Assembly (NCBI GenBank): GCA_023375785.1
Contig: SZWC01023239.1
Location: 15,742-40,698 of the forward strand
Direction of reading: 5' to 3'
From: Penium margaritaceum
Lineage: Eukaryota; Streptophyta; Zygnematophyceae; Desmidiales; Peniaceae
DNA: 24,957 nucleotides
Part shown: piece by piece, positions 1 to 10,704 of the stretch
Layout: the number at the start of each line of letters is the position of its first letter
How positions within the stretch are numbered: the first letter of the stretch is position 1
The notes under the pieces: model-generated
The model's database searches: none
What the model saw: the letters and a program-made list of their open reading frames with translations, nothing else
Told to the model about the DNA's origin: nothing
Position numbers and translations under genes: made by a program

Positions 1-2
1 GT

Positions 3-903
3 GTGGTAAACTTTGACAACTCACAACACGAGTCACAAATGGTCAGGGTGGAAGGTAATTGTTTGTGAATACTAGTTATCGACTAGCAAGTACAAATACC
101 TTCAATATGTAGTGGCACAATGTGGCTTCAATGCACAGTGACCAACCAAAGTATGCATATGTCACTAACCATGACGAACAAATTTCACTTCATGTGGTCA
201 ACGTTGAAAACGCATAACACGAGTCACAAATGGTCACAAGGGAAAACAATGGATTGGGAAGCCCATGTATTGGCTATAAAGGACAAAGAACATCAATATG
301 TCACCGACTACGATCGAATAAGTCCACTATGTGTGGGCAACATTGACAACTCATAACACGAGTCACAAATGGTCAGAGGGAGAGACAATGGTTTGTCAAG
401 CCTATGTATTGAATAGAAAGGACAAAGAACTTCAATACGTAGTGGCACGGTGTGGCTAATATGCACACCAAACAACCAATACAGGCATATGTCACTGGTC
501 ATGACCATAGAATTTCAATATGGGTGGTCAACGTTGACCAACCATAACACGAGTCACAAACGGTCAGGACAGGAAACAATGCTATGGGAATATCGGTTCC
601 CAACTACCAAGTACAAGGACCTTCAGTCAATAGAAGCACGGTGTGGCTACCATGCACAATGACCGACCAAAGTAGGCATATATACTACCTTTGACAAAAG
701 AAATTCGTTGTGTGTGGTCAACGTTGGAAACTCATAATACGAGTCACAAATGGTCAGAGGGGGAAACAATGGTTTGGGAACACCAAGTATCACATAGCAA
801 GCACAAGGGGCTTCAATACGTTGTGGCATGGTGTGGAGACCATGCACGACGACCAACCAAAGTAGGCATATGTCACTGACCATGACCAAGTAATGTCAGT
901 AAG
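3..903. repeat. HOR unit 1, five-mer with shortened chimeric B
   Basis: Monomer starts are A 3, B 194, C 333, D 524 and E 714. A carries the four-mer variant TAACCATGACGAACAAAT. B is only 139 bp: its left part is like the B/C fusion (GTATTGGCTATAAAGG) and it jumps at about 300 into the B tail (CGATCGAATAAGTCC), losing about 52 bp. C, D and E are of the five-mer lineage. Confidence 0.88.
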
Positions 904-1667
904 TGTGGTCAACTTTGACAACTCACAACACGAGTCACAAATGGTCAGGGTGGAAGCTAATGGTTTGTGAATACTAGTTATCTACTAGCAAGTACAAATA
1001 CCTTCAATATGCAGTGGCACAATGTGGCTTCAATGTACAGTGACCATCCAAAGTATGCATATGTCACTAACCATGACGAACAAATTTAACTTCATGTGGT
1101 CAACGTTGAAAACGCATAACACGAGTCACAAATTGTCAGAGGGGAAAACACTGGCTTGGGAAGCCTATGTAATGGCTAGAGAGGACAAATAACTTCAATA
1201 TGTAGTGGCATAGTGTGGCTAATATGCACACCAAACAATCAATTTAGGCATATGTCACTGATCATTACCAGAGAATTTCAACATGGGTGGTCAACGTTGA
1301 CCAACCATAACACGAGTCACAAACGGTCAGGAGAAGAAACAATGCTATGAGAAAATGGGTTCTCAACTACCAAGTAGAATGAACTTCAGTAAGTAGTAGC
1401 GCGGTGTGGCTACCATGCACAATGCCCGACCAAAGTAGGCATATTTACTGCCTTTGACCAAAGAAATCCGCTGTGTGTGGTCCACGTTGACAACTCATAA
1501 TTCGGGTCACAAATGGTCAGAGGGGGAAACAATGGTCTGGAAACACCACATATCACATAGCAAGCACAAGGGGCTTCAATACGTTCTGGCACTGTGTGGG
1601 GACCATGCACGATGACCAACCAAAGTCGGCATATGATACTGACCATGACCAAATCATGTCACTAAGT
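904..1667. repeat. HOR unit 2, four-mer A-BC-D-E
   Basis: Monomer starts are A 904, BC 1096, D 1287 and E 1477. The second monomer starts as B (GTTGAAAACGC) and continues as C (TGGCTAATATGC). D and E carry four-mer markers: TATGAGAA, AGCGCGG, ATATTTACTG, GTCCACG and TGGGGACC. The next A start reads GAGGTGAAC instead of GTGGTAAAC. Confidence 0.88.
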
Positions 1668-2621
1668 GAGGTGAACTTTGACAACTCACAACACGAGTCA
1701 CAGATGGTCAGGATGGAAGGCAATGGTTTGTGAATACTAGTTATCTACTAGCAAGTACAAATACCTTCAATATGTAGTGGCACAATGTGGTTTCAATGCA
1801 CAATGACCTCCCAAAGTATGCATATGTCAATGACCATGACGAAAGAATTTCACGTCATGTGGTCAACGTTGAAAATGCATAACACGAGTCCCAAATGGTC
1901 AAAAGGGGAAAACAATGGGTTGGGAACGCTAGTTATCAACTAGGAAGTACAAAGACCTTCAACAAGCAGTGGCACGGTATGGCTAGCGTGCACACTGACC
2001 AACCAAAGGATGCATACGTCACTGACTACGACCGAATAAGTCCACTTTGTGTGGTCAACATTGACAACTCATCACACGAGTCAGAAATGGTCAGAGGGAG
2101 AGACAATGGTCTGGGAAGCCTATGTATTGACTAGAAAGGACAAAGAACTTCAATACGTAGTGGCACGGTGTGGCTAATATGCACACCAAACAACCAAACT
2201 AGGCATATGTCACTGATCATAACCACAGAATTTCAATATGGGTGGTCAACGTTGACCAACCATAACACGAGTCACAAACGGTCAGGACAGGAAATAATGC
2301 TATAGGAATATTGGTTCTCACCTACCAAGTACAGTGACATTCAGTCTGTAGTAGCACGGTGTGGCTACCATGCACAATGACCGACCAAAGTAGGCATATG
2401 TACTGCCTTTGACCAAAGAAATCCGCTGTGTGTGGTCAAAGTTGACAACTCATAATACGAGTCACAAATGGTCAGGGGGGAAACAATGGTTTGGGAACAC
2501 CAAGTATCACATAGCAAGCACACAGGGCTTCAATACGTTGTGGCACGGAGTGGAGACCATGCACGATGACCAACCAAAGTAGCCACATGTCACTCACCAG
2601 GACCAAATAATGTCACTAAGT
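1668..2621. repeat. HOR unit 3, canonical five-mer
   Basis: Monomer starts are A 1668, B 1859, C 2051, D 2242 and E 2432, 954 bp in total. It is a good reference copy of the A-B-C-D-E order. Its B shares the GGAACGCTAGTTATC variant with the B of the next HOR, so the two neighbours look closely related. Confidence 0.9.
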
Positions 2622-3575
2622 GTAGTAAACTTTGACAACGCACAACACGAGTCACAAATGGTCATGGTGGAAGGTAATGGTTTGGGAATACTAGTTATCT
2701 ACTAGTAAGTACAAATACCTTCAATATGTAGTGGCACAATGTGGCTTCAATGCACAGTGACCAACCAAAGTATGCATATGTCACTGAACATGACGAAATA
2801 ATTTCACTTCATGTGGTCAACGTTGAAAACGCATAACACGAGTCTTAAATGGTCGGAGGGGAAAACAATGGGGTGGGAACGCTAGTTATCAACTAGGAAG
2901 TACAAAGACCTTCAACAAGCAGTGGCACGGTATGGCTAGCGTGCAGAGTGACCAACCAAAGGATGCATACGTCACTGACTACGACCGAATAAGTCCACTG
3001 TGTGTGGTCAACGTTGACAACTCATAACACGTGTCACAAATGGTCATAGGGAGAGACAATGGTTTGGGAAGCCTATGTATTGACTAGAAAGGACAAATAA
3101 CTTCAATACGTAGTGGCACAGTGTGGCTAATATGCACACCAAACAACCAAACTAGGCATATGTCACTGATCATGACCACAGAATTCCAATGTGGGTGGTC
3201 AACGTTGACCAACCATAACACGAGTCACAAACGGTCAGGACAGGAAACAATGCTATGGGAATATCGGTTCTGAACTACCAAGTACAAGGACCTTCAGTCA
3301 GTAGAAGCACGGTGTGGCTACCGTGCACAATGACCGACCAAAGCAGGCATATGTACTGCCTTTGACCAAAGAAATCCGCTGTGTGTGGTCCACGTTGACA
3401 GCTCATACTACTAGTCACAAATGGTCAGAGGGGGAAACAATGGTTTGGGAACACCACGTATCACATAGCAAGCACAAGGGGCTTCAATACGTTGTGGCAC
3501 GGTGTGGGGACCATGCACGATGACCAACCAAAGTAGGCATATGTCACTGACCATGACCAAATAATGTCACTAAAT
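2622..3575. repeat. HOR unit 4, five-mer with a four-mer-type E
   Basis: Monomer starts are A 2622, B 2813, C 3004, D 3195 and E 3385. D carries five-mer markers (GGACAGG, CTATGGGAA, GTACTGCC). E carries four-mer markers (GTCCACG, ACCACGTATC, TGGGGACC). The HOR therefore looks recombinant near the D/E boundary. Confidence 0.88.
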
Positions 3576-4529
3576 GTGGTAAACTTTGACAACTCACAAC
3601 ACGAGTCACAAATGGTCAGGATGGAAGGCAATGGTTTGTGGATACTAGTTATCTACTAGCAAGTACAAATACCTTCAATATGTAGTGGCACAATGTGGCT
3701 TCAATGCATAGTGACCACCCAAAGTATGCATATGTCACTGACCATGACCAAAGAATTTCACTTCATGTGGTCAACGTTGAAAACGCATAACACGAGTCAC
3801 AAATGGTCAGAGGGGAGAACAATGGGTTGGGAACACTAGTTATCAACTAGGAAGTACAAAGACCTTCAACAAGGAGTGGCACGGTATGGCTAGCGTGCAC
3901 AGTGACCAACCAAAGGATGCATACGTCACTGACTACGACCGAATAAGTCCACTATGTGTGGTCAACATTGACAACTCATAACAGGAGTCACAAATGGTAA
4001 GAGGGAGAGAAAATGGTTTGGGAAGCCTATGTATTGTCTAGAAAGGACAAAGAACTTCAATACGTAGTGGCAGGGTGTGGCTAATATGCACACAAAACAA
4101 CCAAACTAGGCATATGTCACTGATCATGACCACATTATATCCATATGGGTGGTCAATGTTGACCAACCATAACACGAGTCTCAAACGGTCGGGACAGGAA
4201 ACAATGCTATGGGAATATCGGTTCTCAACTACCAAGTACAACGACCTTCATTCAGTAGTAGCACGGTGTGGCTACCATGTACAATGACCGACCAAAGTAG
4301 GCATATCTACTGCCGTTGACCAAAGAAATCCGCTGTGTGTGGTCAATGTTGACAACTCATTATATGAGTCACAAATGGTCAGAGGGGGAAACAATGGTTT
4401 GGGAACACCAAGTACCACATAGCAAGCACAAGGGGCTTTAATACGTTGTGGCACGGTGCGGAGACCATGCACGATGACCAACCAAAGTAGGCATATGTCA
4501 CTGACCATGACCAAATAATGTCAGTAAGT
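3576..4529. repeat. HOR unit 5, canonical five-mer
   Basis: Monomer starts are A 3576, B 3767, C 3958, D 4149 and E 4339, 954 bp in total. Both D and E have AATGTTGAC where most copies have AACGTTGAC, a CpG transition. Confidence 0.9.
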
Positions 4530-4746
4530 GTGGTAAACTTTGACAACTCACAACACAAGTCACAAATGGTCAGGGTGAGAGGTAATGGTTTGTGAATACT
4601 AGTTATCTACAAGCAAGTACACATACCTTCAATATGTAGTGGCACAATGTGGCTTCAATGCACAGTGACCAACCAAAGTATGCATATGTCACTGGACATG
4701 ACGAAAGAATTTCACTTCACGTGGTGATCATTGAAAACGCATAACA

Positions 4747-4754
4747 CGAGTCAC
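4747..4754. repeat. Left target-site duplication (CGAGTCAC)
   Basis: The 8-bp sequence CGAGTCAC lies directly outside the left inverted repeat of the inserted element. An identical copy lies outside the right end. Most uninterrupted monomers contain this octamer once, so the duplicated target is confirmed by internal comparison. Confidence 0.93.
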
Positions 4755-4792
4755 TAAGGGTGATACCGAGTCCAAAATCCCGAGTTTAGCTT

Positions 4793-4905
4793 TGGACTCG
4801 GACTTGCGAGTCTGAGTCCATTCCTGGACTTGGACTTGCAAGTCCGAGTCCAGGACTCGCGAGTCCAGGACGCGCGAGTCCAATGGCACTTGGACTCGCG
4901 AGTCC
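4793..4905. repeat. Left subterminal motif cluster of the hAT-like element
   Basis: The cluster holds repeated GACTTGCGAGTCCGAGTCC-like copies (about 4801 and 4831, each with one change) and palindromes. GGACTCGCGAGTCC, a perfect 14-bp palindrome, occurs at 4853-4866 and 4892-4905. Subterminal short repeats in hAT elements are known transposase-binding sites. That role is inferred here. Confidence 0.75.
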
Positions 4906-5061
4906 TAGACTACAACACATCAATGTTGGAGCTTTTGCCCCATTCTTTCTTCCATGCATGCATTCTATTGCCATGTTTCATCCATTTGTGTCCTGTTGTA
5001 GGTCAGATTGCCTCATAGTGCAATGCCATCTATTGCATTTGTGGGCAAATTTAGAACGTCG

Positions 5062-5130
5062 TGGACTCAAGACCAGACTTGCGAGTCCGAGTCCAGGCTC
5101 AACGACAAACTCGGACTTGCGAGTCCGAAT
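5062..5130. repeat. Right subterminal motif cluster of the hAT-like element
   Basis: GACTTGCGAGTCCGAGTCC is perfect at 5076-5094 and partly repeated from 5114. The motif is in the same orientation as in the left cluster rather than inverted, so the two ends are asymmetric inside the perfect terminal repeats. Confidence 0.72.
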
Positions 5131-5188
5131 CTGGAATCGGAATCCCGATTCTGTCAAGCCGAGTCTCATGGAATTGGTATCACCCTTA

Positions 5189-5196
5189 CGAGTCAC
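5189..5196. repeat. Right target-site duplication (CGAGTCAC)
   Basis: This is an exact copy of the left octamer, directly after the right inverted repeat. The satellite resumes immediately afterwards with AGATGGTCAGAGGG, in register with B. Confidence 0.93.
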
Positions 5197-5372
5197 AGAT
5201 GGTCAGAGGGAAAAATAATGGAATGGGAACACTACTTATCAACTAGGAAGTACAAAGACCTTCAATAATCAGTGGCACAGTATGGCTAGCGTGCACAGTA
5301 ACCAACCAAAGGATGCATACGTCACCGACTACGACCGAATAAGCCCACTATGTGTGGTCAACATTGACAACT

Positions 5373-5754
5373 CATAACACGAGTCACAAATAGTCAGAGG
5401 GAGATACGATGGTTTGGGAAGCCTATATATTGACTAGAAAGGACAAAGAACTTAAATACGTAGTGGCACGGTGTGGCTAATATGCACACCAAACAACCAA
5501 ACTAGGCATATGTCACTGATCATGACCACAGAATTTCAATATGGGTGGTCAACGTTGACCAACCATAACACGAGTCACAAATAGTCAGAGGGAGATACGA
5601 TGGTTTGGGAAGCCTATATATTGACTAGAAAGGACAAAGAACTTAAATACGTAGTGGCACGGTGTGGCTAATATGCACACCAAACAACCAAACTAGGCAT
5701 ATGTCACTGATCATGACCACAGAATTTCAATATGGGTGGTCAACGTTGACCAAC
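5373..5754. repeat. Perfect tandem duplication of one 191-bp C monomer
   Basis: Segments 5373-5563 and 5564-5754 read identically, including private variants AAATAGTCAGAGGG, GATACGATGG, CCTATATATTG and CTTAAATACG that I see in no other C. The junction lies in the shared CATAACACGAGTCACAAA stretch, which creates a monomer with a D head and C body. This is the expected product of unequal crossover between adjacent monomers. Confidence 0.92.
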
Positions 5755-6116
5755 CATAACACGAGTCACAAACGGGCAGGACAGGAAACAAAGCTATGGG
5801 AATATCAGTTCTCAACTACTAAGTACAACGACATTCAGTCAGTAGTAGCACCGTGTGGCTACCATGCACAATGACCGGCCAAAGTAGGCATATGTGCTGC
5901 CTTTGACCAAAGAAATCTGCTGTGTTTGGTCAACGTTGACAACTCATAATACGAGTCACAAATGGTTAGTGGGGGAAACAATGGTTTGGGAACACCAAGT
6001 ATCACATAGCAAGCACAAGGGGCTTCAAAGCGTTGTGGTATGGTGTGGAGACGATGCACGATGACCAACCAAAGTAGGCATATGTCACTGACCATGACCA
6101 AGTAATGTCACGAAGT

Positions 6117-6879
6117 GTGGTAAACTTTGACAACTCACAACACGAGTCACAAATGGTCAGGGTGGAAGGTAATGGTTTGTGAATACTAGTTATCTACTAG
6201 CAAGTACAAATACCTTCAATATGCAGTGGCACAATGTGGCTTCAATGCACAGTGACCAACCAAAGTATGCATATGTCACTAACCATGACGAACAAATTTC
6301 ACGTCATGTGGTCAATGTTGAAAACACATAACACAAGTAACAAATGGTCAGAGGGGAAAACAATGGCTTGGGAAGCCTATGTATTGGCTAGAAAGGACAA
6401 TGAACTTCAATACGTAGTGGCACGGTGTGGCTGATATGCACACCAAACGATCAAACTAGGCATATGTCACTGATCATGACCATAGAATTTCAACATGGGT
6501 GGTCAACGTTGACCAGCCATAACACGAGTCACAAACGGTCAGGATAGGAAACAATGCTATGAGAAAATTGGTTCTCAACTATAAAGTACAACGACCTTCA
6601 GGCAGTAGTAGCACGGTGTGGCTACCATGCACAATGACCGACCAAAGTAGGCATATTTACTGCCTTTGACCAAAGCAATCCGCTGTGTGCGGTCAACGTT
6701 GACAACTCATAATACGAGTCACAAATGGTCCGAGGGGGAAACAATGGTTTGGGAACACCAACTATCACATAGAAAGCACAGGGGGCTTCAATACATTGTG
6801 GCACGGCATGGGGACCATGCACGATGACCAACCAAAGTAGGCATATGTCACTGACCATGACCAAATAATGTCACTGGGT
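6117..6879. repeat. HOR unit 7, four-mer A-BC-D-E
   Basis: Monomer starts are A 6117, BC 6308, D 6499 and E 6689. It has most four-mer markers (ACGAACAAAT in A, TATGAGAA and ATTTACTG in D, TGGGGACC in E) but GCACGG in D and GTCAACG in E. It is an impure copy. Confidence 0.87.
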
Positions 6880-7822
6880 GTGGTAAACTTTGACAAAGCA
6901 CAACACGAGTCACAAATGGTCAGGGTGGAAGGTAATGGTTTGTGAATATTAGATATCTACTAGCAAGTACAAATACCTTCAATATGTAGTGGCACAATGT
7001 GGCTTCAATGCACAGTGACCACCCAAAGTATGCATATGTAGCTGACCACGACGAAAGAATTTCACTTCATGTTGTCAACGTTGAAAACGCATAACACGAG
7101 TCACAAATGGTCAGAGGGGAACGCAATGGGTTGGGAACACTAGTTATCAACTAGCAAGTACAAACACCTTCAACAAGAAGTGGCACGGTATGGCTAGCGT
7201 GCAAAGTGACCAACCAAAGGATGCATACGTCACTGACTACGACCGAATGTGTGGTAAACATTGACAACTCATAACACGAGTCACAACTGGTCAGAGGGAG
7301 ACAAAGAGGTTTTGGAAGCCTATGTATTGACTAGAAAGTACAAAGAACTTCAATACCTAGTAGCACAGTGTTGCTAATATGCACACCAAGCAACCAAACT
7401 AGGCATATGTCACTGATCATGACCACATAATTTCAACATGGGTAGTCAACGTTGACCAACCATAACACGAGTTACAAATGGTCAAGACAGGAAACAATGC
7501 TATGGGAATATCGGTTCCCAACTACCAAGTACAATGACCTTCATTCAGTAGTAACACGGTGTGGCTACAATGTACAATGACCGACCAAACTAGGCATATG
7601 TACTGCCTTTGACGAAAGAAACCCGCTGTGTGTGGTCAACGTTGACAACTCATAATAGGAGTCACAAATGGTTAGAGGGGGAAACTATGGTTTGGGAACA
7701 CCAAGTATCACATAGCAAGCACAAGGGGCTTCAACACGTTGTGGCACGGTGTGGAGACCATACACGATGACCAACCAAAGTAGCCATAACTCACTGACCA
7801 TTACCAAATAATGTCACTAAGT
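6880..7822. repeat. HOR unit 8, five-mer with 11-bp deletion in B
   Basis: Monomer starts are A 6880, B 7071, C 7251, D 7442 and E 7632. B is 180 bp because the 11 bases normally lying between CGAAT and GTGTGG are gone at about 7248. The deleted segment ends in AT, matching the AT before it, so a 2-bp microhomology deletion fits. Confidence 0.88.
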
Positions 7823-8773
7823 GTGGTAAACTTTGACAACTCACAACAAGAGTCACAAATGGTCAGGGTGGAAGGTAATGGTTTGTGAATACTAGTTATC
7901 TACTAGCAAGTACACATGCCTTCAATATGTAGTGGCACAATGTGGTTCCAATGCACAGTGACCAACCAAAGTATGCATATGTCACTGAACATGACGAAAG
8001 AATTTCACTTCATGTGGTCAACGTTGAAAACGCATAACACGAGTCACAAATGGTGAGATGGGAAAACAATGGATTGGGAACACTAGTTATCAACTAGGAA
8101 GTACAAAGACCTTTAACAAGCAATGGCATGGTATCGCTAGCGTGAACAGTGACCAACCAAATGATGCATACGTCACACACTACGACCGAATAAGTCCACT
8201 GTGTGGTCAGCATTGACAACTCATAACACGAGTCACAAATGGTCAGAGGAAGGAACAATGGTTTGGAAAGCATATGCATTGACTAGAAAGGACAAAGAAC
8301 TTCAATACGTAGTGGTACGGTGTGGCTAATATACACACCAAATAACCAAACTAGGCATATGTCATTGATCATGACCACAGAAGTTCAATATGGGTGATCA
8401 ACGTTGACCAACCATAACACGAGTCACAAACGGTCAGGACAGGAAACAATGCTATGGGAATATCGGTTCTCAACTACCAAGTACAACGACCTTCAGTCAG
8501 TAGTAGCACGGTGTGGCTACCATGCACAATGACCGACCAAAGTAGGCATATGTACTGCCTTTGACCAAAGAAATCCGCTCTGTGTGGTCAACGTTGACAA
8601 CTCAGAATACAAGTCATAAATGGTCAGAGGGGGAAACAATGGTTTGGGAACAGCAAGTATCGCATAGCAAGCACAAGGGGCTTCAATACATTGTGACACG
8701 GTGTGGAGACCATGCAGGATGACCAACCAAAGTAGGCATATGTCACTGACCATGACCAAGTAATGTCACTAAG
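7823..8773. repeat. HOR unit 9, five-mer
   Basis: Monomer starts are A 7823, B 8014, C 8203, D 8394 and E 8584. B is 2 bp short at its end (CCACTGTGTGG for CCACTATGTGTGG). E shares the rare pair ATACATTGTG and GCAGGATGACC with both E copies of unit 11. Confidence 0.88.
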
Positions 8774-9536
8774 TGTGGTAAGCTTTGAAAACTCACAACA
8801 CGAGTCACAAATGGTCAAGATGGAAGGTAATGGTTTGTGAATACTAGTTATATACTAGCAAGTACAACTTCCTTCAATATGTAGTGGCACAATATGGCTT
8901 CAATGCACAGTGACCAGCCCAAGTATGCATATGTCACTAACCAAGACGAACAAATTTCACTTCATGTGGTCAACGTTGAAACGCATAACACGAGTCACAA
9001 ATGGTCAGAGGGGAAAACAATGGATTGGGAAGCCTATGTATTGGCTAGAAAGGACAAAGGACTTCAATATGTAGTCCCACGGTGTGGCTAATATGCACAC
9101 CAAACAATCAAACTAGGCACATGTCACTGATCATGACCACAGAATTTCAATATGGGTGGTCAACGTTGACCAACCATAACACGAGTCACAAACGGTCAGG
9201 AGAGGAAACAGCGCTATGAGAATATCGGTTCTCAACTACCAAGTACAATGACTTTCAGTCAGTAGTAGCGCGGTATGGCTACCATGCACAATGACCGACC
9301 AAATTAGGCATATTTTCTGCCTTTCACCAAAGAAATCCGCTGCATGTGGCCCACGTTGACAACTCATAATACGAGTCACAAATGGTCACAGGGGGAAACA
9401 ATGGTTTAAGAACACCAACTATCACATAGCAAGCACAAGGGGCTTGAATACGTTGTGGCCCGGTGTAGGGACCATGCACGATGACCAACCAAAGTAGGCA
9501 TATGTCAGTGACCATGACCAAGTAATGTCACTAAGT
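8774..9536. repeat. HOR unit 10, four-mer A-BC-D-E
   Basis: Monomer starts are A 8774, BC 8966, D 9156 and E 9346. D and E carry private variants (AACAGCGCTATGAG, ATGACTTTCAG, CATATTTTCTGCC, GTGGCCCACG, GGTTTAAGAACACC) that recur in unit 14, 3813 bp away. Confidence 0.88.
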
Positions 9537-10679
9537 GTGGTAAACTTTGACAACTCACAACACGAGTCACAAATGGTCAGGGTGGAAGGTAATGGATTGT
9601 GAATACTAGATATCTACTAGCAAGTACAAATACCTTCAATATGTAGAGGCACAATGTGGATTCAATACACAGTGACCACCCAAAGTATGCATATGTCACT
9701 AACCATGACGAAAGAATTTCACTTCATGTAGTCAACGTTGAAAACGCATAACACGAGTCACAAGTGGTCAGAGGGGAAAACTATGGAATGGGAACACTAG
9801 TTATCAACTAGCAAGTACAAAGACCTTTAACAAGCACTGGCATGGTATGGGTAGCGTGCACAGTGACCAGCCAAATGATGCATACGTGACTGACTACGTG
9901 AATAAGTCCACTATGTGTGGTCAACATTGACAACTCATAACACGAGTCACAAATGGTCAGAGGGAGAGACAATGGTTTGGGAAGCCCAAGTATTGGCTGG
10001 AAAGGACAAAGTACTTCAATACGTAGTGGCACGGTGTGGCTAATATGCACAGCAAACAACCAAACTAGGTATTTGTCACTGGTCATGACCACAGAATTTC
10101 AATATGGGTGCTCAACGTTCACCAACCATAACACGAGTCACAAACGGTCAGGACAGGAAACAATGCTATGGGAATATCGGTTCTCAACTACCAAGTACAA
10201 CGGCCTTCAGTCAGTAGTAGCACGGTGTGGCTACCATGCACAATGACGGACCAAAGTAGGCATATGTACTGCCTTTGACCAAAGAAATCTGCTGTGTGTG
10301 GTCAGCGTTGACAACTCAAAATACGAGTCACAAATGGTCAGAGGGGGAAACAATGGTTTGGGAACACCAAGTATCACATAGCAAGCACAAGGGGCTTCAA
10401 TACATTGTGGCACGGTGTGGAGACCATGCAGGATGACCAACCAAAGTAGGCATATGTCACTGACCATGACCAAGTAATGTCACTAAGTGTGGTAAACTTT
10501 GACAACTCACAACACGAGTCACAAATGGTCAGAGGGGGAAACAATGGTTTGGGAACACCAAGTATCACATAGCAAGCACAAGGGGCTTCAATACATTGTG
10601 GCACGGTGTGGAGACCATGCAGGATGACCAACCAAAGTAGGCATATGTCACTGACCATGACCAAGTAATGTCACTAAGT
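9537..10679. repeat. HOR unit 11, five-mer plus duplicated E
   Basis: Monomer starts are A 9537, B 9728, C 9917, D 10108, E 10298 and A/E hybrid 10489. B is 189 bp through a small change at ACTACGTGAATAAG. The sixth monomer has an A head (GTGGTAAACTTTGAC) and an E body. Confidence 0.9.
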
Positions 10680-10704
10680 GTGGTAAACTTTGACAACTCA
10701 CAAC
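10323..10704. repeat. Perfect tandem duplication of one 191-bp E monomer
   Basis: Segments 10323-10513 and 10514-10704 are identical as read, with the rare GCAGGATGACC and AATACATTGTGG variants in both. The junction falls in the shared ACGAGTCACAAATGGTCAG box. Confidence 0.9.

Larger units (their letters stand above)
4755..5188. mobile_element. Non-autonomous hAT-like miniature transposon, 434 bp
   Basis: The element begins TAAGGGTGATACC and ends with its exact reverse complement GGTATCACCCTTA, a perfect 13-bp terminal inverted repeat. It is flanked by perfect 8-bp duplications (CGAGTCAC). Removing the element and one duplication restores an ordinary B monomer. An 8-bp duplication and termini fitting YARNG (here TAAGG) are family hallmarks of the hAT superfamily. 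The interior has two clusters of short GACTCG/CGAGTC motifs near the ends and a plain middle (about 4912-5060). No open frame approaches a transposase, so it must have been moved by a transposase in trans. Other superfamilies with 8-bp duplications are less likely. The lack of mismatches in repeats and duplication suggests a fairly recent insertion. Confidence 0.9.
4530..6116. repeat. HOR unit 6, five-mer with transposon insertion and duplicated C
   Basis: Monomer starts are A 4530, B 4721, C 5354, D/C hybrid 5545, D 5736 and E 5926. The length of 1587 bp is accounted for exactly: 954 for the HOR, 442 for the transposon plus its target duplication inside B, and 191 for an extra C-bodied monomer. 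Confidence 0.92.

Noticed and set aside
647..889. A recurrent minus-strand open frame of about 80 codons, seen at least 16 times across E and D monomers (also at 1410, 4272, 5859, 10231, 14618 and elsewhere)
   Set aside because: It recurs because the satellite recurs. It crosses a monomer boundary, is broken in several HORs (units 3, 4, 8, 18), and shows no recognisable domain. Its similarity among copies equals that of the DNA.
4755..5188. Mutator-type element with a 9-bp target duplication
   Set aside because: ACGAGTCAC could be read as a 9-bp duplication, but that would take the last A of the right inverted repeat and break its symmetry. The 8-bp reading gives perfect 13-bp ends and fits hAT termini.
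4883..5218. Small open frames inside the transposon that might be a transposase remnant
   Set aside because: They overlap each other on both strands, consist largely of the GACTCG motif clusters, and show no hAT dimerisation or catalytic motif.
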